Source: an uncultured Butyricicoccus sp.
Lineage (GTDB): Bacteria > Bacillota > Clostridia > Oscillospirales > Butyricicoccaceae
Direction: 5' to 3'
Length of the DNA: 64,000 nt
Assembly: GCA_944384745.1 (NCBI GenBank)
Contig: CALWUO010000005.1
Span: 1-64,000, forward strand
Each line of letters opens with the position of its first letter. Position 1 is the stretch's first letter. This document shows, in pieces, positions 27,715 through 34,907 of this stretch. The notes under the pieces are model-generated. The model was not told the origin of the DNA. It did no database searches and saw only the letters and a program-made list of their open reading frames with translations. A program made the position numbers and the translations under genes.

Positions 27715-28270
27715 CACATTCTGGTGTAATAAGCTTTATTTTGATTTCAAATAGATTTTCACTATTTTGGTTATTCTTTTTTTCGCTCCAAATTTCGGGT
27801 TTATGGTTTTTAAGCCAAATCATTTGGGCGGTGGTGTCAGGCGGAGCATGTTTTTTGGTTATAACAGTTTTTTCACCTGTTTTCTCAGTGTATTCTGTGC
27901 GTTCTTCTAAATAGTTATAACCTAAAGCCCTTTTAAGAAGAGAATATTCAACAGCACTTGCAATATCACCGTTTTTTATTTTATCCTCCAACTTTTTCAT
28001 AGCACTGAGCATATATTTTTCAGTATTAAATGGCATATTTTTATTTTGCTTTTGCGTAATATTGTTTGATAAATTATGACACTTAAGTTTTGTAAAAGCG
28101 TCAGAGTTAAAAACTTCAGCAAAAGCCGCATTATTTTTGCACCACTTTTTTAGTGTCCGCAAAGTTATACCGATTTCTTGGGCAATTTCTTCTTTAGATT
28201 TACCCTTTTCATGCCAATCTTTAATTTTTTGTATATTGTCATCAGTAAGCCATGAATTTATTTTATTCAA
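27698..28270 (-). CDS. Terminase small subunit
   Basis: A 190-residue DNA-recognition subunit of the packaging enzyme. A helix-turn-helix lies near the N-terminus (GKSKEEIAQEIGITLRTLKK). The centre and C-terminal part (GDIASAVEYSLLKRALGYNY, then a TEKTGEKTVITKKHAPPDT segment) matches small terminases of Firmicute phages. It is the first gene of the module. TTG 28270 has GGAGGTGA seven bases upstream and is preferred; an ATG at 28288 would put that site inside the gene. Confidence 0.8.
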   Translation of the reverse strand: MNKINSWLTDDNIQKIKDWHEKGKSKEEIAQEIGITLRTLKKWCKNNAAFAEVFNSDAFTKLKCHNLSNNITQKQNKNMPFNTEKYMLSAMKKLEDKIKNGDIASAVEYSLLKRALGYNYLEERTEYTEKTGEKTVITKKHAPPDTTAQMIWLKNHKPEIWSEKKNNQNSENLFEIKIKLITPECDENGN

Positions 28271-28330
28271 ATCATCACCTCCAATCATAAAAGATTAAAA
28301 ACAAACAATGGCATCATCTCCTTTTATTCT

Positions 28331-28349
28331 AGCGTATTTATTTTACGCT
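28331..28349. promoter_or_regulatory. Inverted repeat (operator candidate) at the phage-module start
   Basis: AGCGTA (28331-28336) and TACGCT (28344-28349) are perfect inverted arms around a 7-base AT spacer. The repeat lies 12-30 bases downstream of the predicted transcription start, a place where a repressor would block the promoter. Confidence 0.5.
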
Positions 28350-28367
28350 TTTGCATTTGTTGTTATT

Positions 28368-28396
28368 ATAATATTACACCTTATATTAAAAGTCAA
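28368..28396 (-). promoter_or_regulatory. Vegetative promoter of the phage-like module
   Basis: On the - strand TTGACT (28391-28396) and TATTAT (28368-28373) are separated by exactly 17 bases. Both hexamers match 5 of 6 consensus positions. Confidence 0.7.
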
Positions 28397-28427
28397 GCAT
28401 TATCTTTAATTTTTAACGTAATATTTT

Positions 28428-28434
28428 TTCGACA
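28428..28434. promoter_or_regulatory. 0A-box-like site upstream of the phage-module promoter
   Basis: On the - strand the context reads TTTTTGTCGAAAAAA, matching the extended Spo0A-binding consensus. It is centred about 70 bases upstream of the predicted start and overlaps the T-tract of the LysR-gene terminator, so chance is possible. Confidence 0.3.
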
Positions 28435-28463
28435 AAAAACAGCTATAAATTTATATAGCTGTT
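28434..28463 (-). terminator. Terminator of the LysR regulator gene
   Basis: AACAGCTATA (28438-28447) pairs with TATAGCTGTT (28454-28463), and six T residues follow on the - strand. The stem begins immediately after the stop codon and separates the regulator gene from the phage module. Confidence 0.8.
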
Positions 28464-29327
28464 CTAAGGTTTTAATAAGTTATGAATTTGTCTATATTTA
28501 TCCGAATACACACTATTTTTACGCCAAATAAAAGTTATTTCATGTTCTTCATTAAAGTCATCTAAAATAATTTCCTTTAGTGTCCCCTGTTTTATTTCAT
28601 TTTCAACAGCCGCACGATAAACGAAACCAATTCCAACACTTTCAAGTATAAGAGCTTTAAGAGCATGTAAATCACTTATTTGTATAACGCTTTTAAAATC
28701 CTGTATTGATAAATTGTGTCTGCTTAAACTTCTTGTTATTATTTCTCTATTTCCCGAACCATGTTCACGAATTACAATGGGAAAAGAAACAAGTTGAGCA
28801 AGTTTAGATATATTTATTTGCATATCGGCTGAACAAACAGCAATATATTTTTCAGTTTTATATAATAAAGCGTCATAATTATTTTTATAAAAATATCCCT
28901 CAACAATAGCGAAATCCAATTCCCCTTTATCTATTGCCAAACACAATTTAGCTGTGTTATCCACTTCCATGTTTATTTGAACATCTGGAAATTGTTTTTT
29001 ATAATTAGCCAATGGTTTTGGTATAAGATAAGAGCCCACAGTAGGCGTTACCCCAAAAGAAAGCGTTTCAGTTTGGTTTTTTATATTTTTGGCTAAAGAT
29101 TGCAAATCGTGTTGAATAGTAGTAAAAGCGGTTTGCATTTTAATTCCCGCATCTGTCAAAGTTAATTTTTTACCTTTATAAGAGAATAATTTAACATCAT
29201 ATTGTTCTTCCAACCAATGTATATGCTGAGATACAGCGGGCTGAGTAAGACCTAATAAATCAGCTGCTCTAGTATAATTCATAGTTTTACAAACAGCTAA
29301 AAAAGTTTGAACTCTAAAGTCAAACAC
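28464..29327 (-). CDS. LysR-family transcriptional regulator
   Basis: A 287-residue regulator with an N-terminal winged helix-turn-helix (MNYTRAADLLGLTQPAVSQHIHWLEEQYDVKLF, about residues 16-48) and a C-terminal periplasmic-binding-like effector domain. Initiation is at GTG 29327 with AGAGGTG upstream. It is divergent from the two chrA-type genes, the classical arrangement in which a LysR protein controls the neighbouring transporter. The effector is unknown. Confidence 0.9.
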   Translation of the reverse strand: MFDFRVQTFLAVCKTMNYTRAADLLGLTQPAVSQHIHWLEEQYDVKLFSYKGKKLTLTDAGIKMQTAFTTIQHDLQSLAKNIKNQTETLSFGVTPTVGSYLIPKPLANYKKQFPDVQINMEVDNTAKLCLAIDKGELDFAIVEGYFYKNNYDALLYKTEKYIAVCSADMQINISKLAQLVSFPIVIREHGSGNREIITRSLSRHNLSIQDFKSVIQISDLHALKALILESVGIGFVYRAAVENEIKQGTLKEIILDDFNEEHEITFIWRKNSVYSDKYRQIHNLLKP

Positions 29328-29365
29328 AGTATATTCACCTCTTTAGTACAAGTTATAGTTTAATT

Positions 29366-29385
29366 ATAACAAATATTTATGTTAA
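29366..29385. promoter_or_regulatory. Possible LysR operator in the divergent intergenic region
   Basis: ATAAC (29366-29370) and GTTAA (29381-29385) form a loose inverted repeat in the AT-rich space between the regulator and chrA-type genes. It fits a T-N11-A style site, but AT-rich DNA gives such patterns easily. Confidence 0.25.
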
Positions 29386-29469
29386 TATAAATATAAATAA
29401 TTTTTCATTATATATAAAATATGATATTGTATATACATGAAGAAAAAATGCCATAAAGGGGTTAAAATT

Positions 29470-30066
29470 ATGAAAGAAAAGAAACATGTTCTATGGGAAC
29501 TATTCAAAGCAACATTTATGTTAAGTGCATTTACATTTGGCGGTGGCTTTGTAATAGTATCGCTGATGAAGAAAAAATTTGTTGAAGAACTTAAATGGTT
29601 AGATGAAGACGAGATGTTAGACATAACGGCAATAGCCCAATCTTCCCCTGGACCTATACCAATTAACGCATCAGTTATTTTAGGATATAGAATGTGTGGA
29701 ATAGTTGGTTCATTAGTAGCTGTGTTAGGTACAGCATTACCACCTATGATAATCATATCACTAATTTCATATTTTTACGCACAATTTAGAAGTAATACGG
29801 TTATTTCAACAGCACTAATGGTTATGAGAGCTGGTGTAGCCGCAGTAATATTTGATGTAGTAATAAATCTAGCAAAGAATGTAATAGCAACAAAAAGAGT
29901 TTTATATATTTGTCTAATGGTTGTTGCATTTATGGCAAAGGTGTTATTTAGTGTAGATGCTATGATATTGATATTAGCATGTTTAGGTATAGGAATAGCT
30001 GATTTAATTATAACACTAACTAAAAACGAGAAAAAAGAGCGAGTAAAAGAGGGAGCTAATATATGA
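29470..30066 (+). CDS. chrA: Chromate transporter family protein, first half-size subunit
   Basis: A 198-residue, six-helix membrane protein of the short-chain CHR family. It shows the family signatures FTFGGGFVIVSLMKK and ITAIAQSSPGPIPINASVILGYR. Short-chain members work as heteromeric pairs that move chromate or other oxyanions; the native substrate in an anaerobe may not be chromate. The start at 29470 follows AAAGGGG. It overlaps the second subunit by ATGA. Confidence 0.85.
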   Translation: MKEKKHVLWELFKATFMLSAFTFGGGFVIVSLMKKKFVEELKWLDEDEMLDITAIAQSSPGPIPINASVILGYRMCGIVGSLVAVLGTALPPMIIISLISYFYAQFRSNTVISTALMVMRAGVAAVIFDVVINLAKNVIATKRVLYICLMVVAFMAKVLFSVDAMILILACLGIGIADLIITLTKNEKKERVKEGANI

Positions 30067-30641
30067 GTATATTAACACAGTTATTTTTATCATTTATAAA
30101 AGTTGGATTATTTAGTGTAGGAGGTGGCTATGCTGCAATACCTCTTATACAAAATCAAATAGTAGATGTCCATAAGCTTATGACAATGAGTGAATTTACT
30201 GATTTAATCACAATAGCAGAAATGACCCCAGGGCCAATTTCCATAAATTCAGCAACATTTGTTGGAACAAGGCTTAACGGTATAAGCGGAGCTATTTTAT
30301 GCACATTGGGTTGTATAATTCCATCATTTATAATATGTCTAACCCTTGCACATTTTTATTATAAGTATCGCAATTTTAGCGGAGTACAAACTGTACTTTC
30401 AGCACTCAGACCAGCAGTAGTTGCACTTATTGGTTCAGCAGGATTGTCAATATTATTGCTTGGATTATTTGGCAGTGAAAAAATCACATCATTTTCTAGT
30501 ATAAGACCTATTGAAACTGTGTTATTTTTAGGTTGTTTATACTTGCTTAGAAAATACAAGCTCAGTGCTATAAAAATAATATTTGGTTCGGGCATAGTTG
30601 GCACTATTGCATATTTTACAATGAATTTACTAATAATTTAA
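30063..30641 (+). CDS. chrA: Chromate transporter family protein, second half-size subunit
   Basis: A 192-residue CHR-family membrane protein with FSVGGGYAAIPLIQNQIV and ITIAEMTPGPISINSATFVG, the counterpart motifs of the second half. It is translationally coupled to the first subunit, so together they replace the fused long-chain ChrA. This is the normal two-gene arrangement in Firmicutes, not a frameshifted gene. A terminator follows at 30674. Confidence 0.85.
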   Translation: MSILTQLFLSFIKVGLFSVGGGYAAIPLIQNQIVDVHKLMTMSEFTDLITIAEMTPGPISINSATFVGTRLNGISGAILCTLGCIIPSFIICLTLAHFYYKYRNFSGVQTVLSALRPAVVALIGSAGLSILLLGLFGSEKITSFSSIRPIETVLFLGCLYLLRKYKLSAIKIIFGSGIVGTIAYFTMNLLII

Positions 30642-30673
30642 TCAAACTGCATATTTAATGATATAATGAGTAA

Positions 30674-30701
30674 GTAAGCTAATTTTTTAGCTTACTTTTT
30701 T
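30674..30701 (+). terminator. Terminator of the chrA pair
   Basis: GTAAGCTAA and TTAGCTTAC form a 9-bp stem with a short loop, followed by six T residues. Confidence 0.8.
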
Positions 30702-30757
30702 GTTTACATTTTTTCACAAATGTATGATACAATATAAATAAAAAAGGAGAATGTAAT

Positions 30758-31177
30758 TTGTCTACATACACACATAAGGTTCAGTATTATGAAACTGATA
30801 GAATGGGTATAACACATCATTCAAATTATATCCGATGGATGGAAGAAGCAAGGACAGACTTTCTGGATAAGATGGGTTTTAATTATGCAGAGATGGAAGC
30901 AAAAGGCTTGTCATCACCTGTTATTGGTGTAAAATGCGATTATAAAGCAAGCACAACATTTGATGATATAATAGATATAGAAGCATATGTATTATCATGT
31001 ACTCCAGCTAAATTTGTTGTTGGATATAATATGAAAAAGGATAATAAAATTGTATTTACTGGACAAAGTACCCATTGTTTTATAGGAGAAAATGGAAAGA
31101 TTATAAAATTACCAAAAGAACTTCCTGAGTTTTACAATATTTTATGTGAAAATCAGCAAGAAAATAAAGTACAATAA
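30758..31177 (+). CDS. Acyl-CoA thioesterase, 4-hydroxybenzoyl-CoA thioesterase (hotdog) fold
   Basis: A 139-residue YbgC/FadM-type thioesterase. The family signature runs YYETDRMGITHHSNYIRWMEEAR, including the catalytic Asp (residue 14) and the His pair. It hydrolyses acyl-CoA or acyl-ACP thioesters; the exact substrate cannot be read. Translation starts at TTG 30758, seven bases after AAGGAGA; no in-frame ATG precedes the conserved region. It stands alone between two terminators. Confidence 0.88.
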   Translation: MSTYTHKVQYYETDRMGITHHSNYIRWMEEARTDFLDKMGFNYAEMEAKGLSSPVIGVKCDYKASTTFDDIIDIEAYVLSCTPAKFVVGYNMKKDNKIVFTGQSTHCFIGENGKIIKLPKELPEFYNILCENQQENKVQ

Positions 31178-31186
31178 TATTATTAA

Positions 31187-31221
31187 AAGCCAAGCTAGTG
31201 ATAAACTAAACTTGGCTTTTT
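31187..31221. terminator. Terminator between thioesterase and LytTR regulator genes
   Basis: AAGCCAAG (31187-31194) pairs with CTTGGCTT (31211-31218) around a 16-base loop. T-rich flanks on both strands suit the two convergent genes. Confidence 0.7.
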
Positions 31222-31247
31222 AGCGGTTTTTAGTAGATATAATATTT

Positions 31248-31982
31248 TTAAATTTCATTTAGCCAATATTTTCCCCATATAGTTTTAAATTCAGTTACTG
31301 TATTTCTAGGAATAGTTAATTTCTGATTATCGTCTAATGTTAAAGTTTGACCTTGCACACAAACTACATGTTGAAGATTTATTACAAAACTTGCACCACA
31401 AAGATAAAATTTATTATTTTCAAGTAATATTTCATTAGCTTGTTTAAAGTTTGTTTTTAGAGTTAGTGAATTTATAACAATATTGTCCTTGCAATGATAA
31501 CGCATAATACGTTCAAATTTCTCTACATATAGTATATCTCCTAATAAAATTCTACATAATCCATTTTTAGTAGAAACCACAATACAGTTATTTTGTTTTT
31601 GTTTTATTTTTTTAATTGCCATATCCAATATATTAAAAAATTTTTGTTTATCTATTGGTTTTAATATGTAGTAAAAAGCACCAACGTTATAACTTTCGGC
31701 TGCAAAAGCGTTAGAATTTGTTAAAAATATAATTTCGCAATTACATTGGAGCTTTCTTAAATTTTCTGCTATTTGTATTCCGTTTTCATTTTTCATAACA
31801 ATATCTAGTATATAAAGTTGACAATGACCTTGTTTTTGAATATTTTCAATCATATCTTGACCGTTTTTAAAACCTGTAATTTCCAGTTTTGTCTTAGAAA
31901 TATTGGAATATTCTTTTAATAAGTCTATTGTTTCATTTAAGTTATGTATATTATCATCACAAACAGCAATTTTTATATTCAT
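31248..31982 (-). CDS. LytTR-family response regulator, no kinase nearby
   Basis: A 244-residue AgrA/LytR-type regulator. The receiver domain has acidic residues DD near position 10 and phospho-acceptor Asp in LYILDIVMKNENG (about residue 60). The C-terminal half is a LytTR DNA-binding domain (GDILYVEKFERIMRYHCKD, then FYLCGASFVINLQHV). No histidine kinase gene is adjacent, so it is an orphan here. Its start lies 11 bases after the SepF-like gene, with AAGGAGAG between, so the two form an operon. Confidence 0.88.
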   Translation of the reverse strand: MNIKIAVCDDNIHNLNETIDLLKEYSNISKTKLEITGFKNGQDMIENIQKQGHCQLYILDIVMKNENGIQIAENLRKLQCNCEIIFLTNSNAFAAESYNVGAFYYILKPIDKQKFFNILDMAIKKIKQKQNNCIVVSTKNGLCRILLGDILYVEKFERIMRYHCKDNIVINSLTLKTNFKQANEILLENNKFYLCGASFVINLQHVVCVQGQTLTLDDNQKLTIPRNTVTEFKTIWGKYWLNEI

Positions 31983-31993
31983 TTTGTCTCTCC

Positions 31994-32299
31994 TTAAACA
32001 AATTTGGAGTTATTTTCACAGGGATAAAAAACAAAATTATTTTCAGATGTTTTTTCTACTGTACCATTATATGCATACACAATACCACACATAAAATCTA
32101 ATATTCTATATGATAAATGAGTATCCATATTTTCATCAAAATGAACTTCTATTGGTTTCCCCATAGATAAACTTAAAATAATTTCTTCAGTTTCTATAAA
32201 TATATCAACTTGGGAGTTAATAGGGACATGGTATACAGGAGTATGAAATGGCACTATTTTTTCTGGTTTAACATTTATAATTAGATTATTATGTTCCAT
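31994..32299 (-). CDS. SepF-like domain protein
   Basis: A 101-residue protein whose second half (GKPIEVHFDENMDTHLSYRI, then LDFMCGIVYAYNGTVEK and NNFVFYP) matches the SepF core. SepF anchors FtsZ at the membrane during division. The N-terminal amphipathic membrane helix and linker of true SepF are missing; the first 45 residues are different and not obviously membrane-seeking. It is therefore a core-only paralogue rather than the main division SepF. AAGGAG lies about 11 bases before the ATG at 32299. It precedes a LytTR regulator gene in the same transcript. Confidence 0.7.
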   Translation of the reverse strand: MEHNNLIINVKPEKIVPFHTPVYHVPINSQVDIFIETEEIILSLSMGKPIEVHFDENMDTHLSYRILDFMCGIVYAYNGTVEKTSENNFVFYPCENNSKFV

Positions 32300-32367
32300 A
32301 TACAAATATACTCCTTTTCTATTATTGATACAAATATTTTTGAGTGATATTTTAATTTTATCAAAGA

Positions 32368-32395
32368 TTTATATAATTTAAACGAACCATGTAAA
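32368..32395 (-). promoter_or_regulatory. Promoter of the SepF-like/LytTR operon
   Basis: On the - strand TTTACA (32390-32395) and TATAAA (32368-32373) are separated by 16 bases. A TGTCGAA box lies about 25-30 bases upstream. Confidence 0.5.
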
Positions 32396-32419
32396 ATCAG
32401 TTGTTTTTTATGCAAAATT

Positions 32420-32426
32420 TGTCGAA
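32420..32426. promoter_or_regulatory. 0A-box-like site upstream of the SepF-like/LytTR promoter
   Basis: TTTGTCGAATAA on the + strand contains the TGTCGAA core of Spo0A boxes. It lies just upstream of the predicted -35 element. The core is short enough to recur by chance in AT-rich DNA. Confidence 0.3.
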
Positions 32427-32456
32427 TAATGTCTAATAAGAAATTTAGGAAAATAT

Positions 32457-32488
32457 AAAAAAACGCTGCAACGGGTTAGTTACAGCGT
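32457..32488 (-). terminator. Terminator of the tRNA-Ser pair
   Basis: ACGCTGCAAC (32463-32472) pairs with GTTACAGCGT (32479-32488) with one mismatch, and a T-run follows on the - strand. Confidence 0.85.
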
Positions 32489-32492
32489 GATA

Positions 32493-32582
32493 TGGCGGAG
32501 AAAGAGGGATTTGAACCCTCGCGACACTTTCGCGCCCTACTCCCTTAGCAGGGGAGCCCCTTCACCACTTGGGTATTTCTCC
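32493..32582 (-). tRNA. tRNA-Ser (GCT)
   Basis: A 90-nt class II tRNA. The acceptor stem GGAGAAA pairs with TTTCTCC, the discriminator is G and CCA is encoded. The anticodon loop reads CTGCTAA, giving anticodon GCT (serine AGC/AGU). A long variable arm, as required for tRNA-Ser, lies before the GGTTCAAATCC T-arm. Confidence 0.95.
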
Positions 32583-32600
32583 AAATATTAAGTTTAGATA

Positions 32601-32689
32601 TGGCGGAGAGGGTGGGATTCGAACCCACGCGCCCTTTCGGACAAACGGTTTTCAAGACCGCCTCGTTATGACCACTTCGATACCTCTCC
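32601..32689 (-). tRNA. tRNA-Ser (TGA)
   Basis: An 89-nt class II tRNA. Acceptor GGAGAGG pairs with CCTCTCC, with encoded CCA. The anticodon loop CTTGAAA gives TGA (serine UCN). The variable arm is long and the T-arm is GGTTCGAATCC. It is transcribed first, 18 bases ahead of the second serine tRNA. Confidence 0.95.
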
Positions 32690-32714
32690 GTATCTCCATC
32701 TGACAAGCAAATAT

Positions 32715-32743
32715 ATTTTAACAAATAGATAGTAATATGTCAA
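32715..32743 (-). promoter_or_regulatory. Promoter of the tRNA-Ser pair
   Basis: On the - strand a perfect TTGACA (32738-32743) and TAAAAT (32715-32720) are separated by 17 bases, close upstream of the first tRNA. Confidence 0.8.
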
Positions 32744-32790
32744 TAAGTTTTTTAATATTTTGCAAAAAATTTTTACATATTTCAAAATAC

Positions 32791-32814
32791 GCCCAGAGTT
32801 TAAAAACTCTGAGC
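32791..32814 (-). terminator. Terminator after plsC
   Basis: GCCCAGAGTTT and AAACTCTGAGC form an 11-bp stem with one mismatch. The T-run on the - strand is short (GTATTTTG), so efficiency is uncertain. Confidence 0.6.
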
Positions 32815-32822
32815 ATAAATAA

Positions 32823-33545
32823 TCATTTATTCAAATCATCAATAATAATTTGTCTTACTTGTTCTGGCAAATTACGGATTTGTTCTCTTGTCATATTTTG
32901 AGTTTGTATAGGCTTATGAATAGTAACTTTTACATTAGCTGCATTTATAAAAGAGTGAGGATTAGCCTCTAAAAGCTTATACGAACCATCTATGGTAACA
33001 GGAACAATAGGTTTTCCAACTTGTGAAACTATGCGAAAAGCACCAGATTTAAACTGTTTAACAGGACCACCTTTAGACCTAGTACCTTCTGGAAATATGG
33101 TTAAACTATGCCCTTCTTTTAGCATTTTAGAGCCATTTATAATAGTTTGAGCACCAGCTCTTGGACTACCTCTATCAACAAATAAACAATGAAGATGTCG
33201 CATCCAAAGTCTAACACAGATTAAGTGTTCAAGTTCTTTTTTAGCTACAAATCCACGCACATCACCAACCATACTTAACATAATAGGTATATCAAAATAG
33301 CCTTGATGGTTAGCTGCTACAATATAAGCTGTATCTTTTGGCAGATTTTCTTCACCTATTATAGTAACTTTACCACCAGCCAGTTTAATCAACCGTCTTG
33401 CCCAGTTTTTAACAAAGTGTGCAACGAATTTACTAGCTTTTTCTGGATTTTTATTTTCAAGATATGTTATATAACCACTTAATGGCAATGTTAAAAGCAA
33501 ATATAACCAAAAATATGCAAACCAAATAATGGTACGCAAAAACAT
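32823..33545 (-). CDS. plsC: 1-acyl-sn-glycerol-3-phosphate acyltransferase
   Basis: A 240-residue membrane-associated acyltransferase making phosphatidic acid from lysophosphatidic acid. It has an N-terminal membrane helix, motif I NHQGYFD (NHx4D), the FVDRG block, motif III FPEGTRSKG and motif IV IVPVTIDGS. Length is typical. GGAGG precedes the ATG. It lies 16 bases after the HAD gene and ends a thiE-HAD-plsC transcript. Confidence 0.92.
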   Translation of the reverse strand: MFLRTIIWFAYFWLYLLLTLPLSGYITYLENKNPEKASKFVAHFVKNWARRLIKLAGGKVTIIGEENLPKDTAYIVAANHQGYFDIPIMLSMVGDVRGFVAKKELEHLICVRLWMRHLHCLFVDRGSPRAGAQTIINGSKMLKEGHSLTIFPEGTRSKGGPVKQFKSGAFRIVSQVGKPIVPVTIDGSYKLLEANPHSFINAANVKVTIHKPIQTQNMTREQIRNLPEQVRQIIIDDLNK

Positions 33546-33561
33546 GTTTTCTCCTCCAAGT

Positions 33562-34221
33562 TTATATATATTTCTCTAAAAATGGCAATAATTCATCAAA
33601 ACTTTCATATATTATTATATCGCTTGATGCTTCAAGTTCATTTTTTCTATGTGAATACCATTTTTGACAAATGCCACATACTAAAAATCCGCCTTTTTTA
33701 GCAGAAGTAGCTGCATATGGTGCATCTTCACAGACTAAACATTCACTAGGCGAAACTCCCATTTTTTCAGCAGCAGTCAGATAAATTTTAGGATTTTCTT
33801 TGCTACTACCAACCTCATCAACAGTTATTATGTCTGTTAAATATTTTTTCATGCCATGATGTTCTAATACTTTTTGTGCTTGATGTTTAGATGTTAGAGT
33901 TGCAACAGTCATTTTAATATTATTATCCGCTAATTTCTGCATAAGATTTAAAGCACCATGTCTTGCCTTAGACAGTCTTCTATATCTTTCAATAACAACA
34001 GCGTCCATTTCATCTGAAAGCTGTTTAGCAGTTACAGGCAAATTATATTTTTGACAAAGATATTCTAAAACTTGTGCTTGGCTCATAGGGTCCATTATTT
34101 CATAATCCTGTTTAGTTGGTACAACATCAAATTTAGAAACAGATTCATCTATAACTTTATCCCAAACAGCCATAGAGTCAATAAGAGTTCCGTCCATATC
34201 AAAAATAACTCCACGAATCAT
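33562..34221 (-). CDS. HAD-superfamily phosphatase (beta-phosphoglucomutase-like)
   Basis: A 219-residue HAD hydrolase. Motif I is DMDGTLIDS with nucleophile Asp8; motif II Thr lies in TVATLTSK; motif III/IV is KENPKIYLTAAEKMG followed by CLVCEDAPYAATSAKKGG. A helical cap spans about residues 16-85. Its ATG overlaps the thiE stop by ATGA, so a role on a thiamine-pathway phosphate is plausible. Substrates of this family cannot be predicted safely from sequence. Confidence 0.8.
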   Translation of the reverse strand: MIRGVIFDMDGTLIDSMAVWDKVIDESVSKFDVVPTKQDYEIMDPMSQAQVLEYLCQKYNLPVTAKQLSDEMDAVVIERYRRLSKARHGALNLMQKLADNNIKMTVATLTSKHQAQKVLEHHGMKKYLTDIITVDEVGSSKENPKIYLTAAEKMGVSPSECLVCEDAPYAATSAKKGGFLVCGICQKWYSHRKNELEASSDIIIYESFDELLPFLEKYI

Positions 34222-34850
34222 TTTCTTTTTACCTCCTGAGCGATTTTATAGAGGTTTTGAGCTGCTTTTTTAATATCATTTTGTGCGAATATACCAGAAA
34301 CAGCACAAATACCAGAAAGACCAGTATTTTTTAATTTTAAAGCATTATTCTGATTTATTCCACCTATTGCAACAACAGGAATATTAACACATTTACAAAT
34401 TTGGCTAAAAAAGTCCAAATCCATAGATTTAGCATCGGTTTTAGTTTCCGAGCCAAAAACAGCACCAGAACCTATATAATCCGCACCAGCCGCTTCAGCG
34501 AGTTTAGCAGTTTCTATTGTCTTTGCTGTTGCACCGATTATTGCATTTTTGCCTAATATTTGCCTAGCGGTTTTTATATCTCCATCTGAAGCACCAAGAT
34601 GAACGCCACAGCCCAAAGCTTTAGCCACAGATACTTTATCATTTATAATAAGCGGAATATTATATTTTTTACATACAATTAAAATTTCATTTGCTCTTTT
34701 TATATACTCATCATCGGAAATATTTTTTTCACGAATTTGTATAATTGTAGCACCGCCTAAAATAGCTTGTTCTACATCTTGAGCGAGCAAACGACCATTA
34801 AGCCAACTTCTATCAGTAATAGCATATAAAGTTAGGGTTTCTGGGTTCAT
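34218..34850 (-). CDS. thiE: Thiamine phosphate synthase
   Basis: A 210-residue TIM-barrel enzyme joining the thiazole and pyrimidine moieties to give thiamine phosphate. The family motifs IIQIREKN, LGCGVHLGASDGD, IIGATAKT, YIGSGAVFGSETKTDA and VVAIGGIN are all present. The ATG at 34850 is preferred because AAAGGG is at a usable distance; the upstream ATG at 34859 is too close to it. It is translationally coupled to the downstream HAD phosphatase. No other thi gene or TPP riboswitch is visible nearby. Confidence 0.9.
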   Translation of the reverse strand: MNPETLTLYAITDRSWLNGRLLAQDVEQAILGGATIIQIREKNISDDEYIKRANEILIVCKKYNIPLIINDKVSVAKALGCGVHLGASDGDIKTARQILGKNAIIGATAKTIETAKLAEAAGADYIGSGAVFGSETKTDAKSMDLDFFSQICKCVNIPVVAIGGINQNNALKLKNTGLSGICAVSGIFAQNDIKKAAQNLYKIAQEVKRK

Positions 34851-34907
34851 TTTTATCATACCCTTTCATAATAAAAACATTAAGTAACACAATAATAACA
34901 CATAAAA

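Noticed and set aside
16764-28288. A complete inducible prophage
   Set aside because: No integrase, repressor, replication genes or flanking att repeats are visible, and chromosomal genes directly abut both sides.
29470-30641. Two short chrA-like genes as a frameshifted long ChrA
   Set aside because: Each half starts with its own ribosome site and family motif, and they overlap by ATGA. This is the normal two-gene short-chain arrangement.
32493-32689. tRNA-Ser genes as a prophage attachment site
   Set aside because: No integrase or duplicated tRNA 3' end is seen near them; the phage module ends more than 4 kb away.
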